Source of the DNA: Promethearchaeota archaeon
GTDB lineage: Archaea; Asgardarchaeota; Lokiarchaeia; Sigynarchaeales; SOKP01
DNA length: 13,024 nt
Reading direction: 5' to 3'
Assembly (NCBI GenBank): GCA_019894655.1
Contig: JAGXNZ010000083.1
Span: 1-13,024, forward strand
Position numbers and translations under genes: made by a program
Shown: positions 7,104-13,024 of the stretch, one piece after another
Layout: each line of letters begins with the position of its first letter
How positions within the stretch are numbered: position 1 is the first letter of the stretch
The notes under the pieces: model-generated
The model's database searches: none
Told to the model about the DNA's origin: nothing
The model's input: only the letters and a program-made list of their open reading frames with translations

Positions 7104-8312
7104 GTGGACCCTAAAAATCTTAAAATTTATATGCTCCACATGAGACGCGATTCAGATATAAAAGAATTGGCTATTTCTGATTCCCAAGCAGTAAGATATT
7201 ACGAAGAAGATGAAGAATCCAAAATTGATATCCGACCTGCATTCTTTCGAGATGTAGATCGTATTGTTCACAGCAAAGCTTACGCACGCTATATAGATAA
7301 AACTCAGGTATTCTTTAATATCAACAACGCGAATCTCACACATCGTTCTTTGCATGTCATTTTAGTATCTAGAATCGCACGTCAAATAGGTCGAATTTTG
7401 AAATTTAATACCGATCTAATAGAAGCAATAGCCCTAAGCCATGACGTAGGACATTCTCCATTTGGACATTTAGGTGAAGCAATATTAAATGAAATAAGTA
7501 TAAAGAATAAAATGGGTGTTTTCAATCATAATGCTCAAGGTATAAGGTGGCTTTCCTACCTTGAAAAAAGATTTCCTGAGAAACCAGCAAAAGGATTAAA
7601 TCTAACCCTTCAAGTACTAGATGGTGTTCTATGTCACGACGGTGAAGTTAACGAGAGAGAGTTGAAACCAGTAACAATAAATGGGAAGAGTTGGGAAGAT
7701 CATTTTAAAGAATATAAAGAATGTTTCAACACTAATAAAGTTAAAAGAATACCTATGTCTTTCGAAGGCATCGCCACGAGATTTGCGGACTCTATAGCTT
7801 ATATCGGTAGGGATATTGAAGACGCAATTCTATTAAAAATAATTAAAAGAAACGAAATACCAAAAAAGTGCCGAAACACACTTGGAGATACAAATCGAAC
7901 TATCATGAAAACACTTATCATGGATTTATTGAACACAAGTTTACATAATAACAAAATTGGATACAGTGAAGATATTTTTGAAGCCTTCAAAGAACTAAAG
8001 AGATTTAATTATGAAAGTATATATAGTCGAAGAGATATGTATAAAAACGAAGATTCTAAAAATTCTTACATGGAAAACCTAACAAAGCAATTTAACCTAA
8101 TTTTTGAAAATTCTCTGCGAGATTTAGAGGAAGAAAACTTTAAAGCTCCTATTTTTAGAGATCATGTCGAATATATTGATGATGAAAACTACACGACCTA
8201 TTTTGAACCAAATAAGCGGAGTCAAAATCTTAAGCTAATAGCTCGCGATTATATTGCAGGAATGAGTGACAAATATTTTAATGAAATTTTCACAGGTTTA
8301 AAACCTGCATGA
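7104..8312 (+). CDS. HD-domain dNTP triphosphohydrolase (dGTPase/SAMHD1-like)
   Basis: A 402-residue HD-superfamily metal-dependent phosphohydrolase of the deoxynucleotide triphosphohydrolase group (dNTP to deoxynucleoside plus triphosphate). The HD metal ligands are visible: His84 (RSLHVILVSRIAR), His113-Asp114 in SHDVGHSPFGHLGE, and Asp229 in FADSIAYIGRDIED. This arrangement, including the GHSPFGH stretch, is diagnostic for the dGTPase branch rather than general HD proteins. The C-terminal half (about 250-402) is helical and weakly conserved. The start is GTG at 7104; ATGs at 7131 and 7140 are alternatives, and no strong ribosome binding site decides between them. The gene lies 42 bases after the NapH-like gene. 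Likely roles are control of dNTP pools or defence-type nucleotide depletion; the sequence does not tell which, nor the preferred base. Confidence 0.9.
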   Translation: MDPKNLKIYMLHMRRDSDIKELAISDSQAVRYYEEDEESKIDIRPAFFRDVDRIVHSKAYARYIDKTQVFFNINNANLTHRSLHVILVSRIARQIGRILKFNTDLIEAIALSHDVGHSPFGHLGEAILNEISIKNKMGVFNHNAQGIRWLSYLEKRFPEKPAKGLNLTLQVLDGVLCHDGEVNERELKPVTINGKSWEDHFKEYKECFNTNKVKRIPMSFEGIATRFADSIAYIGRDIEDAILLKIIKRNEIPKKCRNTLGDTNRTIMKTLIMDLLNTSLHNNKIGYSEDIFEAFKELKRFNYESIYSRRDMYKNEDSKNSYMENLTKQFNLIFENSLRDLEEENFKAPIFRDHVEYIDDENYTTYFEPNKRSQNLKLIARDYIAGMSDKYFNEIFTGLKPA

Positions 8313-8458
8313 ATATAATCACTTTTTATTAAGGTTTACTTGCTAATTTTGAAGAGAAGAAAGTTGAATATTTAAATTGAATTTTTACTATAAATATCTC
8401 TTACCCTTACCAAAATTGCAAAAATCAATTATTAAGACAATTAGATTTTTATTAAAAA

Positions 8459-8626
8459 GGATTACACCCGGAGGATAAGGTATTACTTTTAGTTTACGGG
8501 GTTTTGTTTTTTCAGTTTCCCAAAATACGCAGAAAACGCGTAATTTCACGGGGTTTTAATACTCAAAAGAGTATTAAGAAAAACAAGTTTTTTTTTATAA
8601 TCCTCCTAGTAAACCTAGTGTAATCC
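8459..8626 (+). ncRNA. Candidate structured RNA of unknown class (~168 nt)
   Basis: GGATTACAC (8459-8467) pairs perfectly with GTGTAATCC (8618-8626). Just inside, GGAGGAT (8470-8476) pairs with ATCCTCC (8600-8606), giving 16 pairs separated by an asymmetric internal loop. The enclosed region holds a 9-bp hairpin with an AAAA loop (8556-8564 with 8569-8577), a 5-bp GC-rich hairpin (TACGC 8526-8530 with GCGTA 8538-8542), and two copies of ACGGGGTTTT (8496-8505, 8548-8557). These GC-rich patches stand out in an AT-rich intergenic region without a reading frame. I looked for hallmarks of RNase P RNA, SRP RNA, 5S rRNA and box C/D guides and did not find them. The strand is uncertain; plus is preferred because an 11-T tract follows at 8676-8686. 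A nine-T run at 8588-8596 inside the element argues against simple read-through. A small inverted-repeat mobile element is the main alternative. Confidence 0.4.
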
Positions 8627-8765
8627 AATAATTCATAAGGTGATACTATAATAAAAATCTATCTTTTCTTCAAAGTTTTTTTTTTTATACACTATAAGCA
8701 CTTAACCTCTAGAAGACTTATTGGATTAGCCCTATTTTAAAAGAAAAAGATTTTTTAGATAATAC
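8627..8765. other. Intergenic stretch between RNA candidate and tRNA-Gln promoter
   Basis: No gene is seen. The notable contents are the 11-T tract (8676-8686) and TTATTGGATTA at 8718-8728, the exact reverse complement of TAATCCAATAA at 8621-8631. The latter overlaps the closing helix of the preceding RNA candidate. GGATTA followed by CCC recurs at 8723 in the same orientation as at 8459. Confidence 0.4.
8676..8686 (+). terminator. 11-T tract
   Basis: An uninterrupted run of 11 T lies 50 bases after the structured segment and ahead of the tRNA-Gln promoter. It is a strong archaeal terminator by sequence. It could end transcription of the candidate RNA or of read-through from the HD-domain gene. 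Confidence 0.5.
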
Positions 8766-8786
8766 CAATTATATCTTATAAATAAA
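8766..8786 (+). promoter_or_regulatory. TATA region of tRNA-Gln
   Basis: The sequence around CAATTATATCTTATAAATAA offers two TATA-like cores. The first, near 8768-8777, is centred about 26 bases before the mature tRNA 5' end, the usual archaeal spacing. The second, near 8776-8784, would start transcription inside the tRNA and is less likely. Confidence 0.4.
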
Positions 8787-8798
8787 TTATCATATTAA

Positions 8799-8871
8799 AG
8801 CCCAGTGGTGTAGCGGTCAAGCATCTGGGGCCCTGAACCCCGTGACCACGGTTCGAATCCGTGCTGGGCTA
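8799..8871 (+). tRNA. tRNA-Gln (anticodon CTG), unusual C33
   Basis: A complete 73-base cloverleaf. The acceptor AGCCCAG (8799-8805) pairs perfectly with CTGGGCT (8864-8870), with discriminator A8871; the A1-U72 pair is typical of tRNA-Gln. The D stem is 8808-8811 with 8821-8824 (two G.U pairs). The anticodon stem is 8826-8830 with 8838-8842. The loop CCCTGAA has anticodon CTG at 8833-8835. The T stem is 8847-8851 with 8859-8863 around TTCGAAT. No intron and no CCA are encoded. Position 33, nearly always U, is C here. It is followed by a T-rich terminator. Confidence 0.93.
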
Positions 8872-8889
8872 TTTATTCTTTTTTATTTT
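8872..8889 (+). terminator. T-rich terminator of tRNA-Gln
   Basis: TTTATTCTTTTTTATTTT directly follows the discriminator base, as at the tRNA-Gly gene, and fits archaeal T-tract termination. Confidence 0.55.
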
Positions 8890-8925
8890 GGTTATTAATA
8901 AACAATCCATGTAGCAATTAGTGAC

Positions 8926-9288
8926 TTATCCCGTTCTTTTAATAATATGATATCCAAATTGAGATTTAACGGGCTGAGAAATTTCCCTTATCTTCAATTT
9001 TGCACAAGCGTTCCAAAATTCAGCTACCATATCCCCTTTAGCAAATTCCCCTAAATTTCCGCCTTTTTTCTTGCTCGAACACATAGAAAATTGCCTTGCT
9101 AAATTTTCAAAGTTCTCTCCAGCTTGAATATCATTATAAAGCTCTTGAGCTCTACCAAATTTATCAACTAAAATGTGGCTGGCTTTGATTTTACCACCAC
9201 GAATTGGTGCCCCTCCGCCTTTAGGGCTAGAGCCCTTTAAAGCTTGATTTTTCTTATTGTATCCTTTTCCATAATTTCCTTTTCCCAT
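8926..9288 (-). CDS. Parvulin peptidyl-prolyl isomerase, Par14/PIN4-like
   Basis: A 120-residue rotamase that would speed cis-trans isomerisation of peptidyl-prolyl bonds. Residues 35-120 form one parvulin domain: KASHILVDKFGRAQEL opens it, FENLARQFSMCSSKKKGGNLGEF carries the typical GG-x-LG turn, then GDMVAEFWNACAKL, and it closes with VKSQFGYHIIKRTG. There is no signal peptide, lipobox or membrane segment, so it is cytosolic, unlike bacterial PrsA/SurA. Before the domain lies a basic, glycine-rich tail (1-34, MGKGNYGKGYNKK then SPKGGGAP). This order of a Lys/Gly tail, KGGG and domain is that of eukaryotic Par14/PIN4, whose tail binds nucleic acid; single-domain thaumarchaeal parvulins lack it as far as I recall. 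AGGTG seven bases before the ATG supports the start. It lies alone between tRNA-Gln and the NikR-like gene. Family assignment is sure; Par14 orthology is inference. Confidence 0.93.
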   Translation of the reverse strand: MGKGNYGKGYNKKNQALKGSSPKGGGAPIRGGKIKASHILVDKFGRAQELYNDIQAGENFENLARQFSMCSSKKKGGNLGEFAKGDMVAEFWNACAKLKIREISQPVKSQFGYHIIKRTG

Positions 9289-9455
9289 TGTTCGACACCT
9301 AAAGTTTTATAACACTCCTTTCTCTTATCGTCTTAATTCCGCCTTCTTGTCTATTATTTTCAGATATAAGTCAAACGTAGTATTAGGTGGAATTACCTTT
9401 TTCTTTTCAATCTTCTCACAAAACAAAAAAAGTTGTCTTTAAGCAAAAATTACGC

Positions 9456-9869
9456 TTAATTAACTATTAAATAACGGAAGTTCTTAATTTCTTTAATCCC
9501 ATTTATATCGACCACAATATTTTGAAAATCTGAGATTTTCCCATCGAAAATAATTGACATTATGAGATTTTCTCCTTGGAAATGTTGATTTTTATTAACA
9601 ATTTGCTTCATATATTTATTTTCGATTTTATTCAATTTTCTTTGAATAATCGGATCATGGGGCGCTATAACGATTAGATTTCCAATAATTCCCTTTTCAA
9701 CAGATTCTACATCTCTAAAAGGCTCGAAGCTTGATACTTCAATATCCGACATTAATCTTAATAAAGCATCTCGGATTAGTTTGGATTTGTTTTCATATTG
9801 ATTTTTTGAAACAAGTTTGTTGATAAATTGTTTTAAGCTTTCATTGATAGATATACTAATTATTGGCAT
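9456..9869 (-). CDS. NikR-like ribbon-helix-helix regulator with degenerate nickel site
   Basis: This 137-residue protein has the two-part plan of the nickel regulator NikR. An N-terminal ribbon-helix-helix DNA-binding domain (residues 1-45; PIISISINESLKQFINKLV, then KSKLIRDALLRLM) is followed by a ferredoxin-like ACT-type domain (about 60-137; GNLIVIAPHDP to KNFRYLIVN). By-eye alignment with E. coli NikR puts Glu, Asn, His and Leu at the four nickel ligand positions (His76, His87, His89, Cys95), so only one ligand remains. It probably senses something other than nickel, or acts without a ligand. As a dimer or tetramer it should bind a palindromic operator. Such a palindrome lies 47-62 bases before its own ATG, suggesting autoregulation. 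No nickel transporter or hydrogenase gene is nearby. Confidence 0.78.
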   Translation of the reverse strand: MPIISISINESLKQFINKLVSKNQYENKSKLIRDALLRLMSDIEVSSFEPFRDVESVEKGIIGNLIVIAPHDPIIQRKLNKIENKYMKQIVNKNQHFQGENLIMSIIFDGKISDFQNIVVDINGIKEIKNFRYLIVN

Positions 9870-9896
9870 TTTAATTCAAAACTCTTTTCATTTATT

Positions 9897-9908
9897 ATTA
9901 ATATAAAT
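9897..9908 (-). promoter_or_regulatory. TATA box of the NikR-like gene
   Basis: Read on the minus strand, AATTTATATTAA is a good TATA-like word about 30-40 bases before the ATG at 9869. This would give a short leader of about 10 bases. The candidate operator lies directly upstream of it. Confidence 0.4.
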
Positions 9909-9914
9909 TCACGG

Positions 9915-9940
9915 GAACATTTAAAAATGTTTTTGAACAT
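9915..9940. promoter_or_regulatory. Candidate operator: palindrome plus a repeat half-site
   Basis: AACATTT-AA-AAATGTT (9916-9931) is a perfect 7-base palindrome with a two-base centre. The half-site GAACAT at 9915-9920 recurs at 9935-9940, exactly 20 bases on, or about two helical turns. It sits just upstream of the TATA word of the NikR-like gene, in the 75-base gap between that gene and the stop of the 790-residue protein. This is the expected form of a ribbon-helix-helix operator; function is inferred. Confidence 0.4.
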
Positions 9941-9944
9941 AAAA

Positions 9945-12317
9945 TTACATTTTTATGGCTCGAGAAATGACATTTTTGATTTTTTCTACATCATTCACTA
10001 ACTTCTCGGCATCTTCATCGCTGATTTTGTCGTCTTTACCATACTTATTCAATTGAGTTAACCAATATTCGACTCTACCTAATATAGCTTCGTTATCTCC
10101 TAGGATTCTCCTTAAACGCACAAACGTGTCATGTAACTTGTTTCTTATATTCTGTGCCTTCCATCTAAGCATACAATAATCGCTGATTTCAGCTAAATTC
10201 TGTGTAATTGCCATAACATCTATTGTTTTCTCTCTTTCCTCTGATTTAATCTTTCTGATAATATTTATCTGCTCAAACAATATTTCTATAATTTTAGCTA
10301 AGAATCCTGTTAATTGTCCTGGATTTCCGCACCACACTCTCACTTCCAATGATTGACTTGTTTCAGATACATAGATTCGTGTAATTATTCTCCCGCCAGT
10401 AATTTTTGCCTCAGAACAGAACCATGCTTCAGCTTCATAATTTCCCTTTGGGTCAGAACCCTCGTGGGATGTTACAGCGCTCGTATCAAAGTTCTTTAGG
10501 GTTCTTATCGCAGCTCTATAAGCTAAACGAGGATCTAAGTCAGCAATTAAAAATGCTCGAGCATCGTTTCCTAAGGTTTGTATCGCGACTTGGCAATCCT
10601 CTATAGTGCTCATTGAGGTACAAACAAGTGGGCATTTTATAGCTACTTCTTTTTTTCTTATGTGCAAGGTGTGTTTTTCACCCGTTGCGTCTTTAAATAT
10701 TACGGTTCCACCAATGTTTGATGTACCACAATTTTTAGGCTCAAGATAAAAATCTACTCCCCTACTATTATTAGCTTCAATTACGGGAACACTTATCAAA
10801 GGTTGTTTTATCCTGAAGTTAGTTGGGGCATCCAATAAGACCTTAACATTATTAATAGCCATATCGCTATTATTCCGCACAGCTATTTTCATGTGTACTT
10901 GTCCACCCTCGAAATCATAATCCCTTACAACTTCTATATTTCCCTCGTCAACAGGAATTGCTTTTTTCTGTTTTGGACGTGATGTTTTAGCTGAGTCTCG
11001 TGGTACCGAATATGCCGTAAACATTCTCTTTCCTAAATCAATAAAACCATCTATATCTCCGCTTCCTATCAGTTGAGCAAGATTCTCTTCTATACTTGAT
11101 TCAGTTACTCCTAATCTATTGGAGAGTTCTCTTAAAGGCATTGTTCTGTAGGCTCGAGCGATTTCTTTAATTTTCGTTTCGAGGTATTTACGCGTCATAA
11201 ATTCTCTGCGTTGCGTGAAAAGTCCTTTAATTTTGCCAGATTTAATGAGATCGTGGAGACTTTTTCTTGCTAGTTCTGTAGCTATTTTTAATTTTGTGGC
11301 AAGCTTCGATAATTCAAATAAACCTACTTCTTTTCCAAAATCTTTAATTTCTTTATAGATTTGATCAGATGTAATAATTTCGTTACCACGATCAGCAAAA
11401 AATCCATTTATTGCGTTGGTTCTCATTAGATTGACGCAAAAAGATTTCGTCAATTCTAACGGGATATCAAACACTTTCGCAAGTTTATCTAACGAAATTC
11501 TTCCCTTTTTTTTAACTTCTTCTATTAAATGGTCCATTATATATTTCTGGGAGTAATAGAATTGTTTTGTTTGAGAAAATGAGCCTTTAATTTGAAACTG
11601 GTTAATTAACTTATAAATGATGTTTATAGCAGCTTCTGAACTCATATCGAGCATTTCTCCTAGATCTACAACTTTTAGTATACCGTCATTTTGAATTTTA
11701 GATAAAATTTTCTCACGGATTTCGTAGGATATGTAGTAAAAAATCTGGTTTTTCTGATCAACTATACCATAAATTCGCTCCTCTTCAATGTATTGATTAA
11801 TTAATTTAACCATTTGTTGAGCAGCAATATTGAATGATTCGATAATAGTAGAGAAATTAGTAATTGAGGCTCTCTTGAGAAATTCGATGAAACAATTTGG
11901 ACAAATTTCTTTTCCAATTATTTTTTTGAGAGCTCTACGACACAAGTTTAACCTGTAACCTGTAATTAGGTTATACTTCGTAGCTTCTCTAGCTAACTGT
12001 TCTTTAGTTGGGAAAAATAAACCGGGAGATTTTAAATAGGAGTTCCAACTGCATGCGTCATCAGTACATTCTAAATAATAATGACCCGACGATAGTCTTT
12101 CTAATCTTAAGAGAGAATCACACTCTGGACATTTACTATTTTCAATAACAGTGCATTTATAAAATTTCTCAGTAGCACTCACCTTAGAATAATGTAACTC
12201 GTGCTTTTTACAAAGCCAACTTTCTGTTGTAGCCATATGGTTTATGCAAAAACTCGACTTGCATTTCTCGCAAGTAAAAGAAATGTTTTGGGATTCACAA
12301 AATTTGCATTCAACCAT
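9945..12317 (-). CDS. Zinc-finger / UFL1-like tandem winged-helix protein with beta-sandwich C-terminal region
   Basis: A 790-residue soluble multidomain protein. Residues 4-42 form a cross-brace zinc finger (C4, C7, C16, C19, C24, H27, C36, H39), of B-box/AN1 type. A zinc ribbon follows (C63, C66, C84, C89), then a possible third metal knuckle (C126, C139, C142). Residues about 155-430 contain a helical lead and four winged helices (about 195-250, 255-315, 316-370, 374-430). The order and wording of 165-370 resemble the N-terminal part of the eukaryotic UFM1 ligase UFL1: YYISYEIREKIL compares with its YITPAQISKEMRDEL, and KVVDLGEML and GRISLDKLAKVFDIPLE also have counterparts. Residues about 458-565 look like an Ig-type beta-sandwich (VRNNSDMAINNVKV, FYLEP, ending CPLV). 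An alpha/beta domain (about 566-685) with the beta-sandwich before it recalls adaptin/gamma-COP appendages. The tail is helical. GGAG 11 bases before the ATG supports the start. No UFM1, E1 or E2 gene is in the window. The UFL1 likeness is by eye; the activity is unknown. Confidence 0.75.
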   Translation of the reverse strand: MVECKFCESQNISFTCEKCKSSFCINHMATTESWLCKKHELHYSKVSATEKFYKCTVIENSKCPECDSLLRLERLSSGHYYLECTDDACSWNSYLKSPGLFFPTKEQLAREATKYNLITGYRLNLCRRALKKIIGKEICPNCFIEFLKRASITNFSTIIESFNIAAQQMVKLINQYIEEERIYGIVDQKNQIFYYISYEIREKILSKIQNDGILKVVDLGEMLDMSSEAAINIIYKLINQFQIKGSFSQTKQFYYSQKYIMDHLIEEVKKKGRISLDKLAKVFDIPLELTKSFCVNLMRTNAINGFFADRGNEIITSDQIYKEIKDFGKEVGLFELSKLATKLKIATELARKSLHDLIKSGKIKGLFTQRREFMTRKYLETKIKEIARAYRTMPLRELSNRLGVTESSIEENLAQLIGSGDIDGFIDLGKRMFTAYSVPRDSAKTSRPKQKKAIPVDEGNIEVVRDYDFEGGQVHMKIAVRNNSDMAINNVKVLLDAPTNFRIKQPLISVPVIEANNSRGVDFYLEPKNCGTSNIGGTVIFKDATGEKHTLHIRKKEVAIKCPLVCTSMSTIEDCQVAIQTLGNDARAFLIADLDPRLAYRAAIRTLKNFDTSAVTSHEGSDPKGNYEAEAWFCSEAKITGGRIITRIYVSETSQSLEVRVWCGNPGQLTGFLAKIIEILFEQINIIRKIKSEEREKTIDVMAITQNLAEISDYCMLRWKAQNIRNKLHDTFVRLRRILGDNEAILGRVEYWLTQLNKYGKDDKISDEDAEKLVNDVEKIKNVISRAIKM

Positions 12318-12482
12318 TAATTGCTTATCTCCATCATTGGTGAAAGATATAATTAGTTATGATATATATGAAAATACTGATATAAATTATTTTATAAGAC
12401 CAATATTGATTTATTTGAATAATTAATGAGTTTTTAATTTTTTGATTAAAAATCTGATATTTACTGTTTTGCTTAAAGTTAT

Positions 12483-13024
12483 TTACAAACTTTCTATAGG
12501 AAATACAGATATTCGTAAAAAAGATAAAATCATTACCACACTATTGAAAACAATGATTATTAAAATCATGAAATAGAAAATCGCTTTCCGCCTTTTATCA
12601 TTTGGCTTGATAATCTGCGAGGTTCCATATTTCGCTAACGCAAATGGAAATAGTCCCACGAAAGTCCCAAGTGAAAAGTAAAAAACTATTAATAAACCTT
12701 CTATAAAACCATGTGCTAAAGAGAATTGAAATGATTGAGAATATATAATTAATTCAAAAATACAAGGCGCAAACCCCGCAAGAATGCCAAAAATAAATGG
12801 AGTTTTCTTTAGTTCCCAGTCTAAAGTTGGAATGTCCTGAGAATACTTCGAATGTGGCATGTAATCTCGTCTTGTCAAAAAGAATAAAATCGCGATTCCA
12901 GCGAACATAGAAGTTAACGCTCCGAAAAAATTAATAATAAAAGGATCTGGTGTAAAAGCAGGAAAAACAAATCTTGGGATTTGGGTAATCAAGACTGTCA
13001 TGGATGCGATGATCATATTTGCAC
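12483..13024 (-). CDS. CcdA/DsbD-like or TauE/SafE-like membrane protein, 5' part beyond window
   Basis: The stop is at 12483 and the frame is open to the window edge. An ATG at 13016 exists, but the family plan suggests that the true start lies outside. The visible 177 or more residues hold at least four membrane helices (about 28-48, 72-95, 103-127, 143-165). The motif GFAPC in FIFGILAGFAPCIFELII, followed by a helix with FSLGTFVGLFPFALAKYG, is the pattern of one half of the LysE-like/CcdA-type transporters. These carry reducing power across the membrane (CcdA, DsbD) or export sulfite-like ions. The matching first half with its own Pro-Cys motif would lie upstream. Only one Cys is seen here, so thiol chemistry cannot be judged. 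No thioredoxin-like or cytochrome c gene is adjacent. Confidence 0.7.
   Translation of the reverse strand, partial: ANMIIASMTVLITQIPRFVFPAFTPDPFIINFFGALTSMFAGIAILFFLTRRDYMPHSKYSQDIPTLDWELKKTPFIFGILAGFAPCIFELIIYSQSFQFSLAHGFIEGLLIVFYFSLGTFVGLFPFALAKYGTSQIIKPNDKRRKAIFYFMILIIIVFNSVVMILSFLRISVFPIESL

Noticed and set aside
8459..8626. RNase P RNA, SRP RNA or 5S rRNA as identity of the structured segment.
   Set aside because: The conserved RNase P core words, the SRP helix 8 motif and 5S rRNA loop sequences could not be found on either strand.
8459..8626. A miniature transposon with terminal inverted repeats.
   Set aside because: The 9-base ends could be such repeats, but no clear target duplication flanks them and no second copy is in the window. 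Kept only as the alternative to an RNA gene.
9325..9426. Minus-strand open frame of 33 codons with a TTG start (begins MFCEKIEKKK) between the NikR-like gene and the parvulin gene.
   Set aside because: The residue mix looks protein-like, but it has no ATG, no clear ribosome binding site and no recognisable family; a frame this short is expected by chance.
12244..12426. Plus-strand 60-codon frame at the start of the 790-residue protein gene.
   Set aside because: Half of it is antisense to the zinc-finger coding sequence and the rest is AT-rich intergenic DNA; no motif or ribosome binding site.

Overview
The window looks like a piece of an Asgard (Lokiarchaeia-like) archaeal chromosome, AT-rich and densely packed. 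The domain-level evidence is an archaeal-type EF-2, an aCPSF1/FttA ribonuclease with KH domains in front of a beta-CASP core, tRNAs without an encoded CCA, and T-tract ends. Three genes point more narrowly to Asgard: an EF-2 paralogue without the diphthamide site, a parvulin with a eukaryote-like (Par14-type) basic tail, and a large protein whose tandem winged helices read like the eukaryotic UFM1 ligase UFL1. The lineage call is inference from gene content, not a phylogeny.

Layout. Bases 1-68 hold a tRNA-Gly(CCC) that lacks its first three bases at the window edge. It converges on an EF-2 paralogue (85-2274, minus). Next, also on minus, comes purN (2481-3116), with a 34-codon reading frame overlapping its stop codon by ATGA. 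A 357-base AT-rich divergent promoter region separates purN from aCPSF1 (3474-5384, plus). The plus strand continues with a small SRPBCC protein, a membrane-bound NapH-like polyferredoxin, and an HD-domain dNTP triphosphohydrolase (to 8312). Bases 8313-8798 have no protein gene but carry a GC-patchy, strongly self-complementary segment (8459-8626) that looks like an unrecognised structured RNA, followed by tRNA-Gln(CTG) with an atypical C33. The rest is on minus: a Par14-like parvulin, a NikR-like ribbon-helix-helix protein that has lost most nickel ligands, the 790-residue zinc-finger/UFL1-like protein, and the C-terminal part of a CcdA/DsbD-like membrane protein cut by the window end.

How the genes fit together. 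This is mostly a mix of housekeeping genes (translation, purine synthesis, 3'-end formation and transcription termination, nucleotide pool control) rather than one operon. No phage or insertion-sequence genes and no CRISPR array are visible. The best candidates for undescribed biology are the UFL1-like/appendage-like fusion protein, the structured RNA candidate before tRNA-Gln, and the EF-2 paralogue in which the diphthamide His is replaced.
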